Below, one piece after another: positions 51,010-59,322 of a stretch of DNA of 64,000 bases. Position 1 is the first letter of the stretch. Each line of letters starts with the position of its first letter. The DNA lies in contig NZ_BMWB01000005.1 in NCBI RefSeq assembly GCF_014651015.1, positions 248,001 to 312,000 on the forward strand, written 5' to 3'. Made by a program: the position numbers and the translations under genes. Source of the DNA: Streptomyces xantholiticus. GTDB lineage: Bacteria; Actinomycetota; Actinomycetes; Streptomycetales; Streptomycetaceae. The notes below the pieces were generated by a model. The model did not search any database, was not told the origin of the DNA, and was given only the letters and a program-made list of their open reading frames with translations.

Positions 51010-51915
51010 TCAGCCCTTCTGCTGCTCCGCGGCCCCGCGCAACGCCTCCACGGCCGCTCTGATGGACGGCCGGCGGTCGGCGTCCGTCCGCCACACCGCG
51101 TAGACATGGCGGCGCATCTTCTGCCGTACGGGGACGAGCGCGACGCCCTCGGGCACCGGACCCCGACCGAGCCGTGGCGCGACGCAGACGCCGAGGCCCG
51201 CGGCGATCAGGGCGAGCTGGGTGTGGTGCTCGCCGGCCATGTGCGCGATCCGGGGCTCGAAGCCCTTGGAGCGGAGGGTGAACACCAGCCACTCGTGGCA
51301 GAACTCGCCCTCCGGCCAGGACACCCACTCGTCGTCGGCGAACTCCTCGAGGTCGACCTCCGCGCGGCCCGCGAGGGGGTGGTCCGCCGGCATGGCGACA
51401 TCGGGGACGTCGTCGAGCAGTTGGACCTGTGCCAGTCCACCCGGGACGGGAAGCCGCTTGTTGCTCCAGTCGAGCACCACGGCGAGGTCGAGATCGCCGC
51501 GGACGACCTCCCTGACGGCCGCCTCCGGTTCCAACTCCCTGGAGATCACCCTCAGCTCGGCGTGATCACGGCGCAGGAAGGACACCGCAGCCGGGAACAG
51601 TCCGCGGGCCGCGGTCGGGAACGCGCCGATCCTGACCTCGCCGACCGCCTGACCGCGGCGGGCCTCGATGTCGGACTGGGCGAGCTCGACCTGGGAGAGG
51701 ATGCGCGCGGCATGATCCGCGAGCAGCCGACCGGTGTCGGTGAGGCGTACGCCCCGCCCGTTCTTCGCCAGCAGTTGCTGGCCGACCTCCCGCTCCAGTT
51801 TCGCCATCTGCTGGGAGACGGCCGAGGTGGTGACGTGCAGTCCGTCGGCGGCGGCGCTGACGGAGCCGTGCCGCGCCAGCGCGTCGAGGGTGCGCAACCG
51901 CTCCAGATTCAACAT
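51010..51915 (-). CDS. LysR-family transcriptional regulator
   Basis: A 301-residue LysR protein: HTH at 1-60 (LERLRTLDALARHGSVSAAADGLHVTTSAVSQQ) and a substrate-binding domain (about 90-295). It is divergent from an EamA transporter across about 75 bp, so it likely controls that gene in response to the exported compound. TAGCAT lies 7 nt before the ATG, with no Shine-Dalgarno: probably leaderless. Confidence 0.92.
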   Translation of the reverse strand: MLNLERLRTLDALARHGSVSAAADGLHVTTSAVSQQMAKLEREVGQQLLAKNGRGVRLTDTGRLLADHAARILSQVELAQSDIEARRGQAVGEVRIGAFPTAARGLFPAAVSFLRRDHAELRVISRELEPEAAVREVVRGDLDLAVVLDWSNKRLPVPGGLAQVQLLDDVPDVAMPADHPLAGRAEVDLEEFADDEWVSWPEGEFCHEWLVFTLRSKGFEPRIAHMAGEHHTQLALIAAGLGVCVAPRLGRGPVPEGVALVPVRQKMRRHVYAVWRTDADRRPSIRAAVEALRGAAEQQKG

Positions 51916-51939
51916 GTAAGCAATGCTAAGCGATAGCGT

Positions 51940-51952
51940 CGAGAAAATCTCG
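51940..51952. promoter_or_regulatory. LysR-type inverted repeat
   Basis: CGAGAAAATCTCG has 5-bp arms in the LysR/EamA divergent gap, nested within AAGCGA...TCGCTT (51929-51955). LysR proteins bind such interrupted dyads near their own promoter. Confidence 0.45.
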
Positions 51953-51989
51953 CTTGTCCTAAGAGATGGGACCGGCCATCGTTGGGCGC

Positions 51990-52985
51990 ATGAGCACCGC
52001 AGCCACTGGCGCCGACGACGCCCGCACCCTCATCTCCTCCGCATCATCCCCGGCCTCCGCCCACGCCGAGCCCGTGCTCGCCGCTCCCCCGCATCGACGC
52101 GCCGTCGACTGGCGCATCCGGTTCGCGGTGCTCTCGGCGGTCTGGGGTTTCAGCTTCCTGCTCATCAAGGTCGGCACGGGGGCATTCGCGCCGTTCCAAG
52201 TCACCTTCGGCCGCCTCTTGTTCGGCACCTCGGTACTCGCCGTCGCCATGACGGTCCGCCGTGAGCGGCTGCCGCGGGGCCTGCGCACCTGGGGCCACCT
52301 GACGGTCGCGGGCCTGCTGCTCAACGCGCTGCCATTCTCGCTCTTCGCCTACGCCGAGCTCACGATCCCTTCGACGCTCGCGGGCATCTGCAACGCCACC
52401 TCGCCGCTGTGGGGCATGGCGCTCTCCCTCGTCGCACTCTCGGAGGACCGGCCCACCCGGCGCCGGGTCGCGGGGCTCGGCATCGGATTCCTCGGGGTGC
52501 TCACCGTCCTCGGCGCCTGGCAGGGCTTCTCCGGACTGGACTTCCGCGGCACGGCCATGGCGCTGCTCGCGTCGCTCAGCTATCCGATCGGCTGGATCTA
52601 CGTACGCCGGACCCTGGCCGGCTCCAGCCACTCGAACCTCTCACTGACCGGCGCCCAGCTGGGTCTGGCGACGATCCAACTGGCCGTGGTGACACCGCTG
52701 TTCACGACGCTGCCGACCGCCTTCCCGCTGGTGCCGCTGCTGGCCGTGATCGCGCTCGGGGTGCTCGGCACAGGGCTGGCCCTGCTCATCCAGTACGGGC
52801 TGGTCGCGGAGGTCGGGCCGACGACCGCCCAGATGGTCACGTACTTCATCCCCGTCATCGCCACGGCGGCGGGCGTGGTGCTCCTCGACGAGCACCTCGG
52901 CTGGAACACGCCGGTGGGCACGCTGATCGTCCTGGTGGGCGCTGCGCTGACACAGAGCCGGCCGAAGCGGCCGGCCCGGTCGTGA
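51990..52985 (+). CDS. EamA-family (DMT) transporter
   Basis: About 331 residues, ten predicted helices. Two EamA repeats are clear: SAVWGFSFLLIKVGTG, IPSTLAGICNATSPLWG and TAQMVTYFIPVIATAAGVVLLDEHL. The ATG at 51990 follows a cytoplasmic Ala/Ser-rich tail; an in-frame ATG at 51966 is an alternative. Regulated most likely by the divergent LysR protein. Confidence 0.88.
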   Translation: MSTAATGADDARTLISSASSPASAHAEPVLAAPPHRRAVDWRIRFAVLSAVWGFSFLLIKVGTGAFAPFQVTFGRLLFGTSVLAVAMTVRRERLPRGLRTWGHLTVAGLLLNALPFSLFAYAELTIPSTLAGICNATSPLWGMALSLVALSEDRPTRRRVAGLGIGFLGVLTVLGAWQGFSGLDFRGTAMALLASLSYPIGWIYVRRTLAGSSHSNLSLTGAQLGLATIQLAVVTPLFTTLPTAFPLVPLLAVIALGVLGTGLALLIQYGLVAEVGPTTAQMVTYFIPVIATAAGVVLLDEHLGWNTPVGTLIVLVGAALTQSRPKRPARS

Positions 52986-53040
52986 CCGCGGGCCGGCTCA
53001 GCCGTAACCGCGGGCCTGCTCAGCCGTAACTGCGGGCCGG
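52986..53040. repeat. 22-bp tandem repeat, 2.5 copies
   Basis: The unit CCGCGGGCCGGCTCAGCCGTAA is at 52986-53007, repeated with one change at 53008-53029, then partially. It fills the EamA-MocR convergent gap and includes the last codons and stop of the MocR gene, so replication slippage has duplicated the end of that gene. Confidence 0.8.
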
Positions 53041-54360
53041 CATGGGGCCGACCGCCGAGGCGACCGCTTCGGCGAGCGGCTCGATGTCGGCCTGCGTCAG
53101 GCCCGACACGGTCAGCCGGACGCCAGGGGGCGAGGACACACGGAAGCGGGCGCCCGGAGCCACAGCCCATCCCGCGTGCAGCAGTCGCGCCACCGCCCCC
53201 GTTTCGTCCCGGACCGGCACCCATACGTTCATTCCGCTGCGGCCACGGGACTCGACGCCCCGCCGCGCCAGGGCGTCCATGAGCGCGTCGCGCCGCGCCC
53301 CGTAGGAGCGGGCGACGACGAGGGGGTCGACAGCGCCCGAGGCCCACAGGTGAGCGCAGGTGTGCTGCAGCAGCCGGCTGACCCAGCCGGGGCCCAGACC
53401 GAGCCGACCCTGCACCCGGTCGACGGTGACGGTGTCGCCGGTCAGGACGGCGACCCGCAGATCCGGCCCGTACGCCTTGGCCGCGGAGCGCACGAACGCC
53501 CAGCTGTCGGTGACCCCGGCGAGGGGGTGCAGCGACTGGCCGACGATCGCGTGGCCGTGGTCGTCCTCGATGAGCAGGGTGCGCGGGAACCGTCCGAGCA
53601 CGGCGCGCAACTGATCGGCCCTGCGGCGGCTCACCACCGCGCCGGTCGGGTTCTGCGCCCGGTCGGTGACGACGATCGCGCGGGCTCCGGCGGTCAGCGC
53701 GCGCTCCACCTCATCGGGCAGCGGTCCGTCGTCGTCGAGTCCCATGGGCAGTGGTTTGAGCCCCAGCGCCGAGACCAGGTCGAGCAGGCTTCCCCAGCCC
53801 GGGTCCTCGACGGCGACCGCGTCACCCGGCCGAAGATGCGCGGCGAGGACCCGTTCGATGGCGTCCAGGGCCCCGGACGTCGCGGCGAGCGGCCCGGCGG
53901 GGACCCCGTCGGCGTCCATGGCTGCGCGCGCGAGGCGTTCGAACTCGGCGTCCAGCGGGGCCCTTCCGTACAGTCCGGGCTCCTTCCCATGCCGCGCGGC
54001 CGCCACGGCGAGGGCCTCGTCCAGCGGCGGCAGGAGCGCGGCGTCGGGGTTGCCCTCGCCGAGGTCCCGTACACCTGGGGGCGCGTCGACCCGGAGGGAC
54101 CCGCGCGCCGTACTGGCCGGACGGGAACGCACCCGGCTGCCCCTGCGTCCCGCCGTCTCGATCACCCCGCGCTCGCGCAGAGTGCGGTAGGCAGCTGCGA
54201 CGGTGTTCGGGTTGACACCCAGCTCTGTCGCCAACTCCCGCATGGGCGGCAGAAGCCGGCCCGGCTCGAGCTCTCCTGATCCGACGGCCTGTTCGACACT
54301 CGCGGCGATCTCCGATGCACGCCGCCCGGTGATCCGATACTCTCCTAGCACAAAAGACAT
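53020..54360 (-). CDS. MocR-family regulator (GntR HTH fused to aminotransferase domain)
   Basis: A 446-residue protein with a GntR winged helix (about 12-78, LPPMRELATELGVNPNTVAAAYRTL) joined to a fold-type I aminotransferase-like domain (about 100-440). The PLP-binding region SAAKAYGPDLR retains the lysine. MocR regulators such as PdxR sense PLP or amino acids and bind direct or inverted repeats. Here the divergent gene encodes an FMN barrel of the pyridoxamine-phosphate oxidase type, which hints at vitamin B6 control. ATG at 54360. Confidence 0.9.
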   Translation of the reverse strand: MSFVLGEYRITGRRASEIAASVEQAVGSGELEPGRLLPPMRELATELGVNPNTVAAAYRTLRERGVIETAGRRGSRVRSRPASTARGSLRVDAPPGVRDLGEGNPDAALLPPLDEALAVAAARHGKEPGLYGRAPLDAEFERLARAAMDADGVPAGPLAATSGALDAIERVLAAHLRPGDAVAVEDPGWGSLLDLVSALGLKPLPMGLDDDGPLPDEVERALTAGARAIVVTDRAQNPTGAVVSRRRADQLRAVLGRFPRTLLIEDDHGHAIVGQSLHPLAGVTDSWAFVRSAAKAYGPDLRVAVLTGDTVTVDRVQGRLGLGPGWVSRLLQHTCAHLWASGAVDPLVVARSYGARRDALMDALARRGVESRGRSGMNVWVPVRDETGAVARLLHAGWAVAPGARFRVSSPPGVRLTVSGLTQADIEPLAEAVASAVGPMPARSYG

Positions 54361-54362
54361 TA

Positions 54363-54374
54363 TGCACTAGTGCA
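54363..54374. promoter_or_regulatory. Palindrome between MocR and PPOX-type genes
   Basis: TGCACTAGTGCA is a perfect 12-bp palindrome in the short space between the divergent starts. A related half site TAGCAC (54346) lies 17 bp away. Candidate MocR binding site. Confidence 0.5.
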
Positions 54375-54386
54375 ATGGAGGCGGCA

Positions 54387-55046
54387 ATGTCCGAGACCAT
54401 GGAAGCCCCGTACGAGCCGACCGGGCGGACGATTCCCACCCGCTCCCGCGAGCGCGCTTCCTACGACCGCGAACTGGTGCATTCGATACTCGACACCGCC
54501 TACGTCTGCCACCTCGGGTTCGTCCGCGACGGCGCGCCGGTCGTGCTGCCGACGCTTTTCGCCCGCGTGGGCGAGCGGCTGTACGTCCACGGGTCGACGG
54601 GATCGCGGCCCCTGCGGATGGCGGGCGAGGCGGACCCCGGGCTGCCCGTGTGCCTGACGGTGACGCATGTCGACGGTCTGGTGCTGGCGCGCTCCGCCTT
54701 CCACCACTCGATCAACTACCGCTCGGTGGTGGTCCACGGCACCGCCCGGCAGGTCACGGACCCCGAGGAGAAGCGAACGGCGCTCGACGCACTGGTCGAC
54801 CACGCGATCCCCGGGCGCTCAGCGGACTCCCGCCGAGCGAACGCCAAGGAGCTGGCGGCAACGGCCGTGATCCGCCTCGATCTCGCGGAGGTCTCCGCCA
54901 AGACCCGCACCGGTGGCCCGAACGACGACCCGGCCGACCTGTCGCTCCCCTACTGGGCCGGCGTCGTCCCGGTGGCCTTCACGCCCGGCACGCCGGTACC
55001 GGCCGCCGACCTCTCCCCCGCCATCGCGGTTCCCGGCTACCTCTGA
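54387..55046 (+). CDS. Pyridoxamine 5'-phosphate oxidase-family protein
   Basis: A 219-residue flavin split-barrel protein of the NimA/PPOX class: HSILDTAYVCHLGFVRDGAPVVLPTLF, LYVHGSTGSRPLRM and the typical SINYRSVVVHGTA. The ATG at 54387 has GGAGGC-type sequence nearby; ATG 54375 with TGCA palindrome upstream is the alternative. It is divergent from a MocR regulator. True PNP oxidase activity is not assured, as this subgroup has many flavin reductases. Confidence 0.82.
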   Translation: MSETMEAPYEPTGRTIPTRSRERASYDRELVHSILDTAYVCHLGFVRDGAPVVLPTLFARVGERLYVHGSTGSRPLRMAGEADPGLPVCLTVTHVDGLVLARSAFHHSINYRSVVVHGTARQVTDPEEKRTALDALVDHAIPGRSADSRRANAKELAATAVIRLDLAEVSAKTRTGGPNDDPADLSLPYWAGVVPVAFTPGTPVPAADLSPAIAVPGYL

Positions 55047-55103
55047 GCCTGCACGGTGCAGCCCGCCCCGCCCCGGACGGGGTGTCCGGGGCGGGGCGGG
55101 ACG

Positions 55104-56138
55104 TCAGGCGGGTACGGGCAGCCGCCTCCTGGCCGCGGCTCCTCGCGCCTCCGCCGCCGCGAGCCCCGCGACGGCCGTGAGCAGCAGCAGCGTCCCGGCC
55201 ACCGTGGCCGGCATCAGGCGGTCGTCCAGCAGCGTGACCGCCATGGCCGCGGCGCTCACCGGCTCGAGCAGCATGATCACCGAGACGGTCGCCGCCCGGA
55301 CCACGGCCGCGCCCGCGAAGTAGAGCGCGTAGGCGAGCGCGGTGGGCACGGCCGCGACGTAGATGAGGAGCCCGAGGACCCGCACCGGGTCAGCCGTGTG
55401 CGGCAGCACGCCCTCCCCGATCGCCATCGGCAGCAGCCCCACGGACCCGATCGCGAACGCCCAGGCCGTCGTGGACAGCCAGTCCCGGCCGCCCCCCTCC
55501 CGGCCGAGCCACCTCGTCAGCAGCGTGATCGCCGCATACCCGGCGGCCGACAGCACCGCGAGCACGACGCCCAGGGGCCGCACCTCCCCGCCCTCGCCGC
55601 CGAGGACCAGCACACCGAGCCCGGCCAGTGCCCCGGCGACGGCCAGGATCCCGCCGCGGCCCAGCCGCTCCCCCATGGTCAGCCGTGCGCCGACGGCGAT
55701 GAGTACGGGGCCGGTGCCCAGCGTCACCACGGTGCCGACGGCGAGGCCGGTCGCCTCGACGGCCGCGAAGTAGGCGCTCTGGAACAGGGTCAGACCGACG
55801 CCGGTGCCGACGATGCGGACGAGTCGGCGACGGTGTGGCTCGGCGGGGACAGCCGAACCGCTCCCCTGCCGGGCGCGCAGGGCAAGGACGGGGAGCAGGA
55901 GGAGCAGGCCTCCCACGCACCGCCAGAACGACAGCGCGAGCGGCCCCAGGTCGCTCGCCTCGAACACGAGGGACGCGGCGGCGCCGGCAGTCCCCCAAGC
56001 GAACCCGGCGAAGATCAGGCAGGTGAGCCCCCGCCCGACGGACATGCGGGCGGACGGCCCGGTGGGCATGCCGAGCGGCACACCGGCGGCCATGTCCGCG
56101 GGCACGCCGACAGCAGGAGTTGAAGAGGAATTCGACAC
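55104..56138 (-). CDS. EamA-family (DMT) transporter
   Basis: A 344-residue exporter-like protein with about ten helices after a 30-residue cytoplasmic Pro/Gly-rich tail. [18 protein letters not shown] and [16 protein letters not shown] mark the two EamA repeats. It lies in a stretch with two other EamA genes (51990, 56300), but the three are not close copies of one another by eye. The substrate is unknown. Confidence 0.86.
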   Translation of the reverse strand: MSNSSSTPAVGVPADMAAGVPLGMPTGPSARMSVGRGLTCLIFAGFAWGTAGAAASLVFEASDLGPLALSFWRCVGGLLLLLPVLALRARQGSGSAVPAEPHRRRLVRIVGTGVGLTLFQSAYFAAVEATGLAVGTVVTLGTGPVLIAVGARLTMGERLGRGGILAVAGALAGLGVLVLGGEGGEVRPLGVVLAVLSAAGYAAITLLTRWLGREGGGRDWLSTTAWAFAIGSVGLLPMAIGEGVLPHTADPVRVLGLLIYVAAVPTALAYALYFAGAAVVRAATVSVIMLLEPVSAAAMAVTLLDDRLMPATVAGTLLLLTAVAGLAAAEARGAAARRRLPVPA

Positions 56139-56299
56139 GTGACTTCTCCGTAGGAAGAACGGAAGGATGATCGCTCGGATCGGTCACGCGGGCAGCACCG
56201 ACCTGCTCAGGGACACCCCGAGCCCGGTCTCCGTGGAAGGACGTCCGCCCGCGCTAAGCGGCGGGCGGCGGAAGTACGGTCGAATGCATGATCGCCATC

Positions 56300-57346
56300 C
56301 TACGGTGCGCGGTTGCCGCCGGCCGACTCCCCCGCGGTGACGCCCTCACCGGCCGCAAGGGGCACGGCCTCCGGTCCGCCTGCCGCCAGGGGCACGGCTT
56401 CCGGTCCGCCTGCCGCCACCGGCCCGGACGGCGGCCTGGGCGCCTGCGACTGTGCGATGAACGCCCCGACGAGGACGACCGCGCCTCCGACGATCTGGGG
56501 CGCCGACAGGTGCTCGTCCAGGAGGATCCATGCCAGTACGGTCGCGATGACCGCCTCCAGACAGGCGACGACCCCGGCCACCTGCGGGGACAGCCGGCGC
56601 ACGGAGACGACACCGGTGACGTACGCGAGCACGGTGGCGATCAGCACGATCCACCCCAGCAGCAGTCCGGCGGGCACGTTGGTGCCTCCCATGTCGGCGG
56701 CACCGGCCAGCAGCGACCGGTCCATGCCCCACGGGCGGGCCACCACCGTGAGCACCGCAGCACCGATGAGAAGCCCGTAAGCGGTGACGCCCAGGGGGTC
56801 GGGGGCGTCGTCACTGTCACCGCCCTGGTCGGACAGGACGAAATAACCCACCTGACAGCAAGCGGCTCCGAGGGCGAGCAGCAGTCCCAGCAGGTCGAAA
56901 CTCAGCCCCGCCCACACCTCGACGACACAGGCGAGACCCGCGACGGCGAGGACAACCCCGGCGGCGGCAGCCCTGGTCACCGGGCGGCGCTGCACGAACC
57001 TGACCCAGCCGAGCACGAGCGCGGGGGCCAGGTACTCGATGAGCAGCGCGACCCCGACCGGAATGCGCGAGATCGCCGCGAAGTAACAGGCCTGCACACC
57101 GGCAACGGCGAGCAGACCGAACCCGGCAAGCAGCGCCGGCCGGCGCCGCAGGAGTCCATGGTGGCGCCAGGCCACCGGCAGCATCACGAGGGCGGCGCCC
57201 GCGACCCGCAGCCATACGACATGGAGCGGGTCGAGCCCCGCCTCGATCAGCGGCTTGGCCGCAACGCCCGATCCACCGAACGCGAAGGCCGACACCAGGG
57301 CGAGTCCCAGGCCGGCGCTCCTTCCCTGAGACGCCTGCATCGGCAC
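56300..57346 (-). CDS. EamA-family (DMT) transporter
   Basis: A 348-residue protein with about ten helices: ALVSAFAFGGSGVAAKPLIEAG, AISRIPVGVALLIEYLAPALVLGW and CLEAVIATVLAWILLDE. The C-terminal 45 residues form a non-membrane tail with the unit GGPEAVPLAA repeated, coded by a tandem repeat. ATG at 57346. It follows the other EamA gene on the same strand after 161 bp. Confidence 0.86.
   Translation of the reverse strand: MPMQASQGRSAGLGLALVSAFAFGGSGVAAKPLIEAGLDPLHVVWLRVAGAALVMLPVAWRHHGLLRRRPALLAGFGLLAVAGVQACYFAAISRIPVGVALLIEYLAPALVLGWVRFVQRRPVTRAAAAGVVLAVAGLACVVEVWAGLSFDLLGLLLALGAACCQVGYFVLSDQGGDSDDAPDPLGVTAYGLLIGAAVLTVVARPWGMDRSLLAGAADMGGTNVPAGLLLGWIVLIATVLAYVTGVVSVRRLSPQVAGVVACLEAVIATVLAWILLDEHLSAPQIVGGAVVLVGAFIAQSQAPRPPSGPVAAGGPEAVPLAAGGPEAVPLAAGEGVTAGESAGGNRAP
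56353..56418 (-). repeat. 30-bp tandem repeat in the tail of the EamA gene
   Basis: Two copies of a roughly 30-bp unit (GGGGCACGGCCTCCGGTCCG... with one change) encode the repeated GGPEAVPLAA at the C-terminus. It keeps frame, consistent with slippage in a tolerant tail. Confidence 0.7.
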
Positions 57347-58084
57347 ATCATGTCAGCTCTGACAGCACCGTCACCACGGTGACACATGTCGAGACAGCCT
57401 CCGAGACGCGCGCCGAGCAGTGACGCGTCGACGCCCGCCTTCCGCAGCGCCTCGGCAGGCCGGCACCCCTGATCGGTCGCGACAGCGGCCGGCACGTCGA
57501 TCACCTCGGCCCGGATCCTGCCGCGCAGCCGCGCCCCGGCCGACTGCGCCCACCACGGGCGGCCACGGCGGCAGGCGACCAGCCCGGCACATCGGGTACG
57601 GCGGTCACGGCCGAGGGCCGCCGCTCGGGACCGCCGCTCTCCCTGAGGACGGGCAGCGCGCCCGAGTCCTCGACACAGCCCTGCCAGGCGAGGCGGCTAT
57701 CGTGCGCTGCACGAGGTGGCCGGGGACCGCGTGCGACCTCCCCGCGCCTGCAGCGGCCTCGGGGACTGCTCCATCAGCGAGCCCAGCAGCTGGGCGGTTC
57801 GATCTGCCGGTTCCCGTCGCGCAGCACCCTTCTGCGCACACCATCGACCACCGCGGCCAGCTCGACACCGAGTGCGGCTTCGACGTCCGGGCCGACGGGG
57901 GCTGGCAGCTGCCGGGGCAGCCGGCAGGCAGGGCTTTGCACGTCTCCTACCTCATCAGGGCGATCGTCCTCCTTACCGATGAGGCGGAGCGGACGCCCAG
58001 CACTGACGGATCGTCAGTATTGATTGTTCCAGCACTCACCGCTACGGTCCGCGGCACCGGAAGCCGATCTCAAGGGGTGATCGC
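57347..58084. other. Gene-poor region with possible regulator decay
   Basis: About 740 bp without an intact gene. On the plus strand RARVLDTAL (near 57660) and, one frame over, LARRGGYRALHEVAGD (near 57690) resemble the first helices of a TetR HTH, but nothing convincing follows. A TetR-style palindrome survives at 58002. The decayed-regulator reading is speculative. Confidence 0.35.
58002..58018. promoter_or_regulatory. TetR-type palindrome upstream of the SRPBCC gene
   Basis: ACTGACG-GAT-CGTCAGT has perfect 7-bp arms, 67 bp before the SRPBCC start. This is the classic form of a TetR-family operator. No TetR gene is intact nearby. Confidence 0.6.
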
Positions 58085-58513
58085 ATGGCCGAAGTCAGCG
58101 TGGAGGCACGCATTGAGGCACCGGCGGCGAAAGTCTGGGCGCAGCTCACCGACTTCGCCTCTTACAGCCGCTGGAACGCCACCCACACCAGCTTCCCGAA
58201 GGGCGGCCCCGAGCCACTGGAGACCGGCGCCACCTTCGCGGAGAACCTGAAGCTGATGGGCTTCCCGGCCGAAGTGACCTGGACGGTGGAGGAGTTGGAG
58301 GCGGAGCGGGTCCTCGCCATCAAGGGGAAGGGTCCGATGTCGGTCACGGTGGGCACCCGCTACACGCTCACACCGGCCGGCGGCGCAACGGATGTACGCA
58401 TCGATGGGGAGTTCACCGGCGCAGCCGTGTCGCTGATGGCCGGGAAGCTCAAGGACTCGGCGACCGCGGCGCTCAACGAGTCACTGCGCAAGCTGGGCGG
58501 ACTCGTCGCCTGA
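58085..58513 (+). CDS. SRPBCC-fold (polyketide cyclase-like) protein
   Basis: A 142-residue START/SRPBCC domain: RIEAPAAKVWAQLTDFASYSRWN at the N-terminus, an internal GATFAENLKLMG and a C-terminal long helix GKLKDSATAALNESLRKLGGL. It binds a hydrophobic ligand; CoxG-like and cyclase-like members are known. Likely under the TetR-type operator upstream. Confidence 0.83.
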   Translation: MAEVSVEARIEAPAAKVWAQLTDFASYSRWNATHTSFPKGGPEPLETGATFAENLKLMGFPAEVTWTVEELEAERVLAIKGKGPMSVTVGTRYTLTPAGGATDVRIDGEFTGAAVSLMAGKLKDSATAALNESLRKLGGLVA

Positions 58514-58536
58514 CCCGCGCGGCGCGCACGCCGGAA

Positions 58537-58560
58537 GGGCCCCGCGTGACCACGGGGCCC
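58537..58560. terminator. Bidirectional hairpin between SRPBCC and PadR genes
   Basis: GGGCCCCG, an 8-nt loop and CGGGGCCC form a perfect stem between two convergent stops (58513 and 58576). Confidence 0.75.
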
Positions 58561-58575
58561 CTCGTGCAGTTCGGC

Positions 58576-59184
58576 TCAGTGCTCGTCGGCGAGGATCAGA
58601 TACAGCTTCTTCCGGGCCTCGTTGATGACGGCCACGGCTTTCCGCCGCTGCTCGGCGTCACCTGTCTTCCAGACCTGACCGAACGCCTCCATCAGGCCGA
58701 AGCCGGCCTGTCGGATCTCGTTGACCGTCTCCCAGTCGACGCCGCGCCCGGCCTCCTCCCAAGGAGCCTCCGGCCCCGACTCGGCCTCGGCACGACCGGT
58801 GTCGGTCAGCGTGAACAGCTTCTTGCCGCCCTCGCTCTCGGAGACGATCAGCCCCTCGTCCTCCAGCATCTGGAGGGTCGGGTAGACGGAGCCGGGGCTG
58901 GGCTTCCACGCCCCGCCGCTGCGCTCGCCGATCTCCTGGATCATCTCGTAACCGTGCATCGGGCGGTCCCTGAGCAGGGCCAGGATCGATGCGCGGACGT
59001 CGCCGCGCCGCGCCCTCCCCCGGCCTCCGCCGCGCCCGCGCCCGAAGGGTCCGCCGAACGGCGGCCCCCAGGGGCCGAAGGCGGCACGCCGGCCCTCGTA
59101 CTCGCCGCGACCGTGATGGCCGGGCCCGCAGGGTCCATGACCACGGCCGTGCTCGTGTTCCGGCCCGTTTCCATATGAACGCAT
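58576..59184 (-). CDS. PadR-family regulator with Gly/His/Arg-rich N-terminus
   Basis: A 202-residue PadR protein. The winged helix (about 62-140) reads RASILALLRDRPMHGYEMIQEIGERSGGAWKPSPGSVYPTLQMLEDEGLI, and a helical C-terminal dimerisation segment ends in KKLYLILADEH. The first 60 residues are unusual: rich in Gly, His, Arg and Pro with one Cys (EHEHGRGHGPCGPGHHGRG), perhaps metal-binding. ATG at 59184 with GGAAGGAG upstream. The promoter overlaps a CGATATATCG palindrome, typical PadR autoregulation. Confidence 0.88.
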   Translation of the reverse strand: MRSYGNGPEHEHGRGHGPCGPGHHGRGEYEGRRAAFGPWGPPFGGPFGRGRGGGRGRARRGDVRASILALLRDRPMHGYEMIQEIGERSGGAWKPSPGSVYPTLQMLEDEGLIVSESEGGKKLFTLTDTGRAEAESGPEAPWEEAGRGVDWETVNEIRQAGFGLMEAFGQVWKTGDAEQRRKAVAVINEARKKLYLILADEH

Positions 59185-59224
59185 CTCTACGCTCCTTCCA
59201 CCGTTGACCTGTCGCGATACTTCA

Positions 59225-59253
59225 ACGATATATCGGTAACGGCCGAACGACAA
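59225..59253 (-). promoter_or_regulatory. PadR promoter with overlapping operator
   Basis: On the minus strand TTGTCG (59248-59253), a 17-bp spacer and TATCGT (59225-59230). The palindrome CGATATATCG (59226-59235) covers the -10, so the PadR protein would repress itself. Confidence 0.6.
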
Positions 59254-59322
59254 GCGCCGGCCGGTCCAATGAACCGGAATTGGCCTTGGCCTGCTCCTTC
59301 GCCGGCGCCCTACGGTCACGGC

